The notes under the pieces: model-generated | Seen by the model: the letters and a program-made list of their open reading frames with translations, nothing else | Database searches by the model: none | Told to the model about the DNA's origin: nothing | From: Chara braunii | Lineage: Eukaryota > Streptophyta > Charophyceae > Charales > Characeae | NCBI GenBank assembly: GCA_003427395.1 | Contig: BFEA01000016.1 | Location: forward strand, 3,827,585 to 3,850,384 | Reading direction: 5' to 3' | Length of the DNA: 22,800 nt | Shown: positions 1 to 8,390 of the stretch, one piece after another | Layout of the letters: each line of letters begins with the position of its first letter | Numbering within the stretch: the first letter of the stretch is position 1 | Position numbers and translations under genes: made by a program

Positions 1-78
<78 letters not shown>
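1..78. repeat. poly-A run at the window edge
   Basis: The first 78 bases are all A. This could be the 3' tail of a non-LTR retroelement or processed transcript whose body lies outside the window, or an assembly end effect. The bases that follow show no recognisable element. Confidence 0.9.
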
Positions 79-79
<1 letters not shown>

Positions 80-744
80 GAACGCCACCTCCCATTTTTG
101 CCAATTGCTGAACCGGTAGGCCGTCGTGCCCCCACCTTACTGTTTTTCTTGCAGTTTCGAACCGGTCTTCGCCCAAGCTTGCAGTGGACTGTTATTCCTG
201 CGAATTCAAAACTGTGCAGCAGTCACAGGCGCAGTTGTCTCATAAATATATTATGTACATATATATAGTCTCCATGAGTCCATGGCGATATATGTGTGTG
301 TGGCCTATTATCCCTGATTTGGACCTTTGACTGTTTGACATGAGCTTACAACTCGCTATTACGGTGGTATTAGCATATTTGCTCGGTATTACCAAAACTT
401 TTATTTGACTTCTGGAGACCCTCAGGCTGGCATCTTCATAAAAGCATTCAATTTCCCCTTGCTTTCGGGTGGACGAGTCATAATGTCACATACATTACAG
501 GTTTAAATTTTTGCATGTCATTTTGTTGTAGCATCAGGACAAAACTCCACAAGAGTCATCATTCATGAGAATTGCCGCTTCTTTCAGACTTCATAGAACT
601 GAAACGACTCTCTGATGGTTATTCAATCACTGCCTTTCATGTCAAACAGTGTTGTGCAGTGCTGATTTGATGTGATTGCCTTAGCTATGCAGCGCTGGTT
701 TTCATGAGTTGAGCCATGCTGACACTGCGTGGTTTTGATTTTTC
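79..744. other. no gene recognised
   Basis: No convincing coding stretch on either strand. There is AT-rich sequence with TATA/TGTG runs near 240-300 and a pyrimidine-AG (TTTTTCTTGCAG) near 142-154 that could be a splice acceptor, but no coding frame follows it convincingly. Confidence 0.5.
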
Positions 745-1130
745 CAACCACCGCCACCACCATGATGATGACAGTGACGATGACGACCACAACCACAACC
801 ACAGCAACCACCACCACCACCACCACCACCACCACAACGACCATAACCACAACCACAGCAACCACCACCACCACCACCACCACCACAACGACCACAACCA
901 CAACCACCACCAGCACAACCATAACCACCACCACCACCACAACAACAAGCACAATAACCACCACAACACCACCACAACACCACCACAACCACACAACCGC
1001 GACCACAACTACCACCACAACCACCCACCACCACAGGGCCTCCCCCCTTCCCCACCACAACCACACAACCACGACCACAACTATCACCACAACCACCCAC
1101 CACCACCACCACCACAACAACAACAACAAG
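745..1130. repeat. CAC/AAC/ACC triplet low-complexity tract
   Basis: About 390 bp built almost only of CAC, AAC, CCA and CAA triplets, with almost no G on the plus strand. All plus-strand frames through it give homopolymeric peptides. The frame opening at 716 reads His/Asn/Asp then Pro/Gln (184 codons), and the frame opening at 729 reads poly-Thr. Minus frames read Val, Trp or Gly runs. The His/Asn/Asp frame is preceded by an acidic stretch (DDDSDDDD) and could be a low-complexity exon. Another frame just downstream (1129-1215) also reads acidic and more natural (DDDKDDNDYDD). Since the open frames follow directly from the triplet composition, I treat this as a simple repeat. Confidence 0.85.
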
Positions 1131-1405
1131 TGATGATGACAAAGACGACAACGATTATGACGACCCCCATGGAGGCATCGGCGTTTGCGACAATGAGGAC
1201 AGCCACACCAACAACAAAAGTAAGGGTCTCGATTGCCGTTTCAGGATTGCACCTCACCATCCTTTTGTAGAAAACTTCAGAGCAATTTCTTCAAGGTACT
1301 GTAAAGCATCAGCTTGTGTGCTCCCATCATCCACCAAGACCACCTCTATGTTCTTGTAGTTCTGGACAAGATATGAATGAGTATTTTATTTATCTAAAAT
1401 TGTAG

Positions 1406-1620
1406 AAGGTTCTGCAAGGAGACCGCACTGGAACTCAAATTACAAGCACAGTGAACTCTCTTTACCAACATGCATATGCCAACCAGGCAATTAGAGCAAA
1501 TGACAAAGCAATGATCACACCAGCAAAAGAATTAACCGTATTCCGAGTATTGCAGTCTATTCATGATGAAAAACCTTTTGGGACAGATCGAGCTGCTATG
1601 TGTTACTGCCCACCAGAACC
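1406..1620 (+). CDS. candidate internal exon, unknown protein
   Basis: A natural-looking frame starts directly after a plausible 3' splice site: a CTAAA branch-like motif, an AT-rich stretch, then TGTAG at 1401-1405. It reads KVLQGDRTGTQ through NSLYQHAYANQAI to DRAAMCYCPPEPV with no stop and mixed amino-acid content, unlike the low-complexity DNA on both sides. After about 1620 the frame stays open but becomes Leu/Val/Cys-rich and runs into a poly-A tract, so the exon probably ends near there; a GGTCCC follows at 1619 but is a weak donor. I do not recognise the protein. Attempts to join it in phase to the acidic frame upstream failed. A degenerate transposon fragment is the main alternative. 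Confidence 0.3.
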
Positions 1621-1868
1621 GGTCCCATGCTTAACCGCCCTAGGGAACCCCATGCTGAGTGTCAGTGTACTGGTCGTAAGATTTCTGGGGATTCCCAGAC
1701 GAGCGGTAGACCGAAGGGGTCGAGGCCTTCTTGGCAGTCTCCACCGGACTGGTGGCTTGGAAAGGAGTTTCCCTGCTTTTCTTCTCTTCCCTTGTTGCTG
1801 CTCTCTTACCCTTTGTACCTTCGGCCTTTCTTGGATCTTTATACCCACCCTCGAACCCCATTGCCTTC

Positions 1869-1897
1869 AAAAAAAAAAAAAAAAAAAAAAAAAAAAA
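1869..1897. repeat. poly-A run (29 bases)
   Basis: Twenty-nine consecutive A. It may be the tail of a short retroposed sequence extending leftward from 1868, but no SINE A/B box or LINE protein is visible there. Confidence 0.85.
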
Positions 1898-1899
1898 CA

Positions 1900-3107
1900 T
1901 CGGCGACGGGAAGTTGGGGGGATGCTGGTAATAGCAGACACACCCTCTACTGCTCCCGCTCTTAGATGGCTCACCTGCTGGAAATCGGGTCCAGCGTCCC
2001 TTCACATTAAACATTGAGCCAAGTAGCATGAAAGGGGGCCCAGTGCCCAAGGCTGATATTTCAAAAGACAATAGCGAGGCCGGGGTCATGGTTATACAGT
2101 TATTTTGGGAAATTGGGATAAAGCAGTATTGTGCAAGGAAAATGAGCGATAGCGAACTTCAGAAACCAAGCGGCATCATACACTTGAGACCAGATAGTCG
2201 TGACCTTGAACCAAAAGCAGAATTGCAACACGAGTTCCACCAAATAAGAGCGCAGCAAATGCTCATAAGTGACAATGTTGGAATAGTCTCATCATCATCA
2301 ACAAAGAACCAATGTCGACATCCTATCTGGCGCTCTGCGCCCAGACTACAAATGGCAGATCCTATCTAGCCTATCTACAATGCCACTGGTGACGTCAAGA
2401 GCTTCCCGGAGTACGAGCAGTTCTCGGCCAATGCCGTTCGCCTCAAGCACCAGGTATGCCTCTCGTATCACTCACAACCTCGATCCCCCACTCACAGATG
2501 CCACGTGCACCCAAGGACCACCATGCGACCCATCCAGCATACAGCAGCGCAGCTCGGCTATGACTGCCTGCTCCTTCCAGCTCGCCCGTGAGCGCGTGAG
2601 CGCTGGCCAGCGTCAGCGCAGCAGTGCTTGCGCAGCATGCAGCCAGTGCCCGAATGCCGAATGTTGAGGCAGACCCTTTCCTATATGGAAATGGCCTGCT
2701 GCTGCGTGCGGCAATGTGGTGCTGGGCCCCGGCCCAGAAGCTTCTGGTAGGCCCCGAGAGGCTGAGCCTCAGTCCAGACAGATCAGGCCCAGGGCCTGTG
2801 GTGGTTACCAGTGCCCAACTGCCTGCGGCCTGTGTTCGGTCCATGTTGCGAATCTGGCCCAGGACCTGCCTCAGTTACATTCGAAAGAGGCAGCCTGGGC
2901 CTGGGCGCTCTCAACCAATTGGCGCTGCGCAACTGCCTGAATTTCCCCAGTTGCGTTATGACCCCAAAATGGGCATGTTGGCCTTAGTCCAGCCTGCCTT
3001 CACTTAGGGCGGCCAATTGCACAGAAAATAGGACCCAGTAGGGCGTATCGAGGCCATGAACCTCGCATTCCCTCCTCCATACTTCGACAGTCCTCTGAGA
3101 AGTTCCA
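1900..3107. other. no gene recognised
   Basis: Several open frames of 60-133 codons exist on both strands (for example 2028-2369 plus and 2443-2844 minus), but none has a recognisable motif and they overlap in conflicting frames. The stretch from about 2540 to 2960 is GC-rich. If the Ty3 fragment at 3108 keeps its 3' end, its LTR should lie here, but no LTR terminus was identified. Confidence 0.4.
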
Positions 3108-3557
3108 TTACTCAATCTGGCGCTTTCCTTTCTTCAGTGACTTCTCATAGTGAGCGACAGCCTGTGGCGCGGTCTGCATCAGTTCCTCCCGGGTAAACCA
3201 TCTGTCCTCCTTAGGATCAGTGTGATGTCTGAACCGGACGCGATACTGCAGTTTCAGCTTAGGAGGACGCACTCTGCCTGTTGGTCTTGGAACTGGCATT
3301 TCCATATGATCCACGATGCCGTCAATGTCGACCTCTCCATCCATGGTTGGGGGCAGCATTGAGCATCGTGAGGGAAACTGATCAGTTTCGTCGAAAGGTG
3401 CTAGCTTGGAGGCGTGGAAGACAGGGTAAGTGTGGAGGTGACCAGGTATCTGAACTACATATGATGGCCCGTCCGGATCATCCCCGACAATATCCAGAAC
3501 CTCCCAGGGTCCAAAGTACTGTGTTATGAACATGATTGTTCGTTGAAATTTTGTCAA
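3108..3557 (-). pseudogene. Ty3/gypsy integrase C-terminal fragment with chromodomain-like tail
   Basis: The 149-codon minus frame contains the signature of the integrase C-terminal region of chromodomain Ty3/gypsy elements: YFGPWEVLDIVGDDPDGPSY, then PVFHASKLAPF, then a tail with YRVRFRHHTDPKEDRWFTRE and a terminal basic helix. It aligns by eye with the last third of the integrase at 4767-5606 (YMGPRQVLDTVGADPFGPSY, IFHASKLLPF, EDNWFTRKGLM), so it belongs to a related but distinct family on the same strand. The integrase catalytic core is absent: upstream of residue about 12 (near 3525-3557) the family pattern is lost, so the copy is truncated or rearranged there. The normal stop end is kept. 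Being a fragment, it cannot encode an integrase. Confidence 0.9.
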
Positions 3558-3800
3558 CGCTCACTCCCAGGAACTCCCGTGCACGCCCATACATGCACAG
3601 AAGGAAGGGGAGAGGTAGTGGAGTGTCACACCGCCCAACAAAAGGAACGCAGCGGAAGACTCAGAAGAGCGAAGTGACAGAATACACAACACATTGGATT
3701 CTCTCCACAGAAGTCCCAACAATCATTCATAGAAGACAACCGAGAGATCACAGCCAGAAATCATTGAAGAGATGACAACTCAAACACAGTATTAAAACTG

Positions 3801-3806
3801 TTTATT
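3801..3806 (-). promoter_or_regulatory. possible polyadenylation signal (AATAAA)
   Basis: TTTATT on the plus strand gives AATAAA on the minus strand, downstream of the Ty3 pol on that strand. It could serve the retroelement transcript if the LTR extends this far. The motif is short and the region AT-rich, so chance is possible. Confidence 0.25.
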
Positions 3807-4735
3807 AAACTCAGAGCATCGCTCCACTGAATAACCTCGGAACCCTGTTGCGCTACCCTCAGAAGGGTAGCGCCTCAACCCCACACACTCTGAACAGCTA
3901 AAAATAGCACCAGAACCCCAGGTAACACCCAGCGCCACCCTAACATCCAACTCAGTGGCCTGCGCCAGTATGCAACAGGCTCCCAGAGCCAATCGCCACT
4001 CAGATGATGAAGAAGAAGCCCAACGCCAACAATCTTTGATGGAGATGAAGTCCAAACGATGATAGTCTCCGAGAAGATGCAGCTATGGCTGCATTGCCAC
4101 TGGGACCCTACTCCTGAGGGGGGTCAGCAGTGCACCACGTGCTCCAATGCATCAGACCTTTAATAGCCCAGACCGCTCTCACTCCCAGAGAGTCAGAGCA
4201 GACAGCGTTGACCCCAGTCTGCTCAACGCTCTGAAGGTCTGGCTATGTCCGTTGTCTCCCACGCATGAATCAGTCACCACGATCTGATGCTGCGTGCGCA
4301 ACAACTCCCACCACGAAGTGTCAACTGCCAAAAGCCCCGGACCAATGTTCCCATCCTATCTATCCTCTACCCTAGCATAGACTCAACCTAGACCGGACTG
4401 ACTGACCGACCGGTACCCTTTCTGTTTCGGCCCCTAGGGCCTCTCCCTACCCGACTATAGGCTATAGGACCGTCTATCAGCGTAGGCCCATCGGGCCTGT
4501 CTGTCCTAGGGGTAGCCCGGGTCTGCTATTTGCAGTTAGGGTAACGGTAGGAAATTCGAGGTAGTACTGGGCCCATATTTCCTATATTTACAAATATGTC
4601 CCTCACTAATTTTCCTTACAGGTAGGTCTCTCGGTTAGCCCTCAGCCAAACAAAATTACGAATTTGTCCCTACCTATGGTACAGCCTCGTCAGAGAGAGG
4701 CTACAGGCAACCTGGAACCAGCAAGTCATTGCAGA

Positions 4736-4748
4736 CCTACCCTCCCCC
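4736..4748 (-). promoter_or_regulatory. candidate polypurine tract of the Ty3 element
   Basis: The minus strand reads GGGGGAGGGTAGG, 18 bases after the integrase stop codon. In LTR retrotransposons a polypurine tract directly before the 3' LTR primes plus-strand DNA synthesis. The TG at 4733-4732 (minus) would be the LTR start. Position and composition fit; the LTR itself was not confirmed by a second copy. Confidence 0.5.
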
Positions 4749-4766
4749 GGAGCGAGGACCTCTGAG

Positions 4767-6270
4767 CTAGGGTCGTAGGCGTGCAGAGCGTCGAAGGGAT
4801 TCTCCCCTTTGCGCAGCCTCGTATTTGAGAATAACAGACTTTGCGGTTTCCATAAGCCCCTTGCGAGTAAACCAGTTGTCCTCAGTATGGGGCTGGTATA
4901 GGAACTTCACAAGGTACTCCTTATCAGGGTCTGTCCCATACTCATCCTCAACTGACTCCACCTCATATCCCTTCCCAGGGATCAGGGGACCAAACTGAGG
5001 GGGCCTGTCTGGAAATGCATCAACTGGGGTAAACGGTAACAGCTTAGATGCATGGAAGATAGCGTAGGTTTGTAGATGCAAGGGGACATCCACATGATAG
5101 GATGGTCCGAAAGGATCCGCTCCCACTGTATCTAAAACCTGCCTTGGACCCATATAACGCGGCAACAACTTGGGCGAAACGTCCTCTTCCTGAGATAACT
5201 CAGAACTGAGAACCCAGACCCAATCACCAGTGCGAATGGGGGATGGGCGACGATGCTTGTTAGCCTGCTGAATCATAGCCTTTTGGGCTTTAAGCAGGTT
5301 AACTTTGGCTCGTTCAATAGCCCTCTCGTACTGTCTGGTGAATGCTGCGGTCTTAGGCGTCAGTCTGGGGGTAGCCTTGTCGATGATATCATCGAGAGGC
5401 TGTCGTGATTCACGATCCCAGTGCAACCGATTGGGGGTGAATCCTGTGGAAGAGTGTACCGACGTATTGTACACTAGCTGTGCCCGTCCTAGATGGAGAT
5501 CCCAATCCTGTTGATCAGGGCTGATCACAAGACGCAGCAACTGGAAAAGGATCTGGTTCATCACTTCAGCTTGCCCATTAGCTTCAGGATGACGACCAGA
5601 TATCATGTCCAGCCTGGAATGAAGGTAGTCCTTACAAAAGGACTGCCACTCATTGCTGCAGAAACGCGGATCTCTATCACTGACAATAGAGGTGGGTGGC
5701 CCATGGTGTGTGACCCACCTGTCAGCAAAGGCCGCCTATGCGGTCGGGACCCTGGCTTCCTCTGGCAGCGGGATGAACTCTGCATATTTAGGAAACTGGT
5801 CCACACATACCATTACCTGACGCATACCGCGAGGAGTAGTCCTCCCTAGATCAGTGAAATCAATAGACACCGACTGTGCAGGTGCATCAGGAATAGGGAG
5901 TGGCTGCAGTAGGCCAAGGGGAGGTCGGCGAACGACCTTGTTCCTTTGGCACAACTCACAGGTCTCAACATAGTGCAGCAGATCACTCCTCATCTCTGGC
6001 CAGAAGAACTGCTGCGACAGGGCTGCTAACGATCTTAGGGCCCCAAAGTGGCCGCGAGCATCATGACACTCAGACATCATGAGTGTTCTCAGTCGGCGGT
6101 CCTGAGGGATGCACAGGCGCTCCTCTCCTCTGCTGCAAGTATACAACAGATCTGAAACCAGAGTGTATCCTGATTCAGATGCAGGATCGGTCTGCAGATT
6201 CCGAACAATAGGGTCAAAAATCGGGTCTTGTGGCAGTAACTGGGCAATGGTCTGACGGGTACTCTCCCCA
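4767..6270 (-). pseudogene. Ty3 integrase with C-terminal chromodomain
   Basis: The frame runs without shifts from RNase H to the end of the element, interrupted by one TAG at 5736-5738. Visible parts in order: an HHCC zinc domain (CHDARGHFG, then CELC near 5950-5961); a catalytic core with Asp in SIDFTD (codon 5859-5861), Asp in VSDRDPRF (5676-5678) and Glu in NGQAEVMNQ (5565-5567); a C-terminal domain (YMGPRQVLDTVG, IFHASKLLPF); and a chromodomain-like tail (YEVESVEDEYG, EDNWFTRKGLM) ending in a basic RRSARLRP and TAG at 4767. Integrase joins the cDNA ends to host DNA, and the chromodomain is thought to steer insertion to heterochromatin. The spacing between the last two catalytic residues is 36 rather than the usual 35. 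All three acidic residues survive, so this is the best-preserved part of the element, but the stop cuts the protein inside the core. Confidence 0.93.
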
Positions 6271-6726
6271 AAGGTATGAGTAGAGGAGATTAGATAAAGA
6301 GCGTAAGGCCTACGAGAAAGGGTGTCTGCTACACGATTGTAGCAGCCCTTCTTGTGTTTCAGTTGAAAGTCAAAGAGATCAATGAACTGAATATAGCGAG
6401 CAAGCTTGTCATTCAGTTCCCCTTGGGTCTTCATCCACTGTAAGGTGGACTGATCTGAATAGATCTTGAAGTGCCTGCCCATGAGGAAATGCTTCCAATG
6501 CTTGAGCGCTGACACTAGAGCATACAACTCTTTCTCGTATGTAGAGTCCTGCAGCTTCTTAACTTTGATCTTCTTACTCATGTACTCCACTGGCTGCAGA
6601 CCATGCCCACTGTCCTGCTGAAGTACCGCCCCAACCCCATACTGGCTAGTACGAAGGGCAAGGTAGGATCGGTAACTTCAGAACAGGTGCACGCATCAAG
6701 GCCTCCTTGAGGCGTGTAAAAGTCTG
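6271..6726 (-). pseudogene. Ty3 RNase H domain, first catalytic Asp deleted
   Basis: This domain removes the RNA strand of the RNA-DNA hybrid during reverse transcription. Readable pieces are QTFTRLKEALMRAPVL, DPTLPFVL, QYGVGAVLQQDSGHG, STYEKELYALVSALKHW, then FKIYSDQSTLQWM and YNRVADTLSRRP, the usual RNase H block of Ty3 elements. Two frame breaks lie close together (6668-6675 and 6643-6652). At the second, PFVL is joined to QYGVGAVL; the family normally has a short TDAS-type stretch between them whose Asp is a catalytic metal ligand. A deletion of about 13 bases there would explain both the frame change and the missing residues. The enzyme would be dead even with the frame ignored. Confidence 0.9.
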
Positions 6727-7721
6727 CTAACAGTCTGATGTCCAAAGAAAGTGGGTGTCTTTCTTTGTGAGGTCAGTCGGGGCGGCAGGAATAGCAGAAA
6801 AGTTCTTGACGAACTTTCTGTAGTAGGAGGCAAGACCCAAGAATGACCGGACATCACGCACTATGGTAGGTTGTGGCCAGTCCTGAACTGCAGCAACTTT
6901 AGTTGCTTCAGGAGCCAGCCCTTCCCCAGAGATTACATGTCCCAGATAAGTCACAGAAGTCACTCCAAAGAAGGAATCCTTGTTGATCTTATACTGGCCT
7001 CGTGTAGTGCTTGGAGAACCTGAGCCAGATGTTGCGCATGCTCCTTGATAGATCGACTGAATACCAGAATATCATCTAGGTATACAACTACAAATCTGTC
7101 CAGGTAAGCCCTGAGTATGCGGTGCATCTCTGTCTGGAATGTGCCAGGGGCATTGCAGAGACTGAAAGGCATAACCAGATACTAAGTACCGTATATGGTC
7201 TTGAAGGCAGTCTTGTGGACATCACCTTCAACCATCTCAATCTGGTGGTAGCCAGATTTGAGTTCGGTCTTGCTGAAAATTGTGCAACCCTGCACCATGT
7301 CCAACATATCGTCAATCCTAGGAAGGGGATATGTCGACTTCCTAGTGATTTTATTGAGACCCCGATAGTCTATGCACATTCTGAACTCTCCATTTCCCTT
7401 TGGAACAAAGAGAACTGGAGCCCCAAATTCAGAAGTGCTTGGTCTGATCCAGCCCTTGTTGGTCAGGGTCTCAAGTTGTCTCTTGAGCTCATCGAGTTCA
7501 GCAGGTGACATCCTGTAGATACGACCCTTGGGAGGGACCGAATCTGGCAGGAGCTCAATCCTGTGCCGGGTTTGCCTATGGACAAGTCCATTCGGCTCCT
7601 GCATCAGGCTTGGAAACCGATCCAAAACCTGTTAAATCGGTGGGGGACAAGGAGCAGCATCCACACCAGTCTATTTCACGTATGCGACAAACAAACGTGT
7701 GTGGGCCGTCTGGCGGGAGAG
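6727..7721 (-). pseudogene. Ty3 reverse transcriptase
   Basis: Reverse transcriptase copies the element RNA into DNA. Seen in order: an N-terminal linker with TAG at 7671 and TAA at 7632; MSPAELDELKRQLETL and GWIRPSTSEFGAPVLFVPK (fingers); FRMCIDYRGLNKIT; motif A region FSKTELKSGYHQIEM; a TAG at 7182 inside the YGT/YLVMPF block, which is also one codon shorter than usual; [13 protein letters not shown]; motif [12 protein letters not shown] with both Asp present (7071-7076); a frame break near 6993-7000; YLGHVISGEGLAP and SFLGLASYYRKFV (thumb/connection); and TAG at 6727. The motif A codon at 7263-7265 is GAA (Glu), where this family has a catalytic Asp. Length and order are normal for the family, but stops, shift and substitution make it non-functional. 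Confidence 0.95.
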
Positions 7722-8390
7722 CTAAAAAAACTCATGTGCCCTCAGGCAATAGCAACTGCTGACTGGATGGTACTCATCAGCCAATATACATGGCTGATAT
7801 TCCCCTCTGCAGTCAAGAAGCTCAACCCTAGGGATCTGCCAGTCGATCCTAGGGTCAGTGGCCTCAAGCCACTGCATGGAGAAGACGAGATCGAAAGGCA
7901 CATTGGGGAAAACATAGAAGTTCAGGACCTTCTCTTGCTTGTCGAAGATCACCGGTAGCCCCTTGACAGCAGTAGTAATCCAAATTGTGGAAGAGTCCCC
8001 AATACGGACTTCCAATGGCTGCTGCAACTTCACCAATCTCCCATCCAAATGCAGCTTGCTAACAGCCTTGGGAGAGATGAAATTCCGCGTAGCACCACAA
8101 TCTAAAAGGCCTTTGATCCTGGCTCCCAAGATGGAGGGTCGCAACAAGATGAGGTCTGATTTATGCTTTTTCTTTTCCTGCAAAGATAGGCAAAGAACTG
8201 CAAAAGTCTGACAGTCATTTTCCCGCCACGTCTCATCCAAGTCAGGGTCCATGTAAGTAAAGGATCCTGACACAGCAACTCCAACAGAGTCAGTGAGGGT
8301 AGATGCAGATTCAAACTTATCAGAATCTGAATCAGCACAAGTGGAGGGAGTTGCCAACTCCACTTCCCTCTGCTGGTCTAGTTTTTTTAA
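7722..8390 (-). pseudogene. Ty3 aspartic protease region
   Basis: This open frame of more than 210 codons lies between gag and RT. The retropepsin core is IKGLLDCGATRNFIS, with the catalytic Asp codon at 8100-8102; later VPFDLVFSMQWL and DPRIDWQ are typical of the Ty3 protease C-terminal part. The protease cleaves the gag-pol polyprotein and works as a dimer. The usual D-S/T-G triad reads D-C-G here. The Asp is present, and Cys at this site is something I associate with some plant and algal families, so it may be a family trait rather than damage. The region is Asp/Ser-rich at its N-terminus. The frame enters after a shift at a T7 run (8382-8388) and ends at TAG 7722. Confidence 0.9.

Larger units (their letters stand above)
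3558..4766. other. gene-free stretch; probable 3' LTR region of the Ty3 element
   Basis: No coding region is convincing. By position it follows the integrase stop (4767) of the minus-strand element and should hold its 3' LTR. In support, a purine tract is present on the minus strand at 4736-4748, and the minus strand then reads TGCAATGAC from 4733, a possible LTR start. An AATAAA on the minus strand lies at 3801-3806. I could not find a matching second LTR copy beyond 9941, so the LTR boundaries are inference. Confidence 0.4.

Noticed and set aside
623-1151. Minus-strand open frames over the triplet tract (Val-, Trp- and Gly-rich)
   Set aside because: They are the complement of a simple repeat and have no natural protein composition.
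1176-1905. CATCGGCG at 1176-1183 and 1898-1905 as a target duplication around a poly-A-ended insert
   Set aside because: Eight bases in 700 can match by chance, the supposed insert would include the candidate exon, and no SINE or LINE feature is visible inside.
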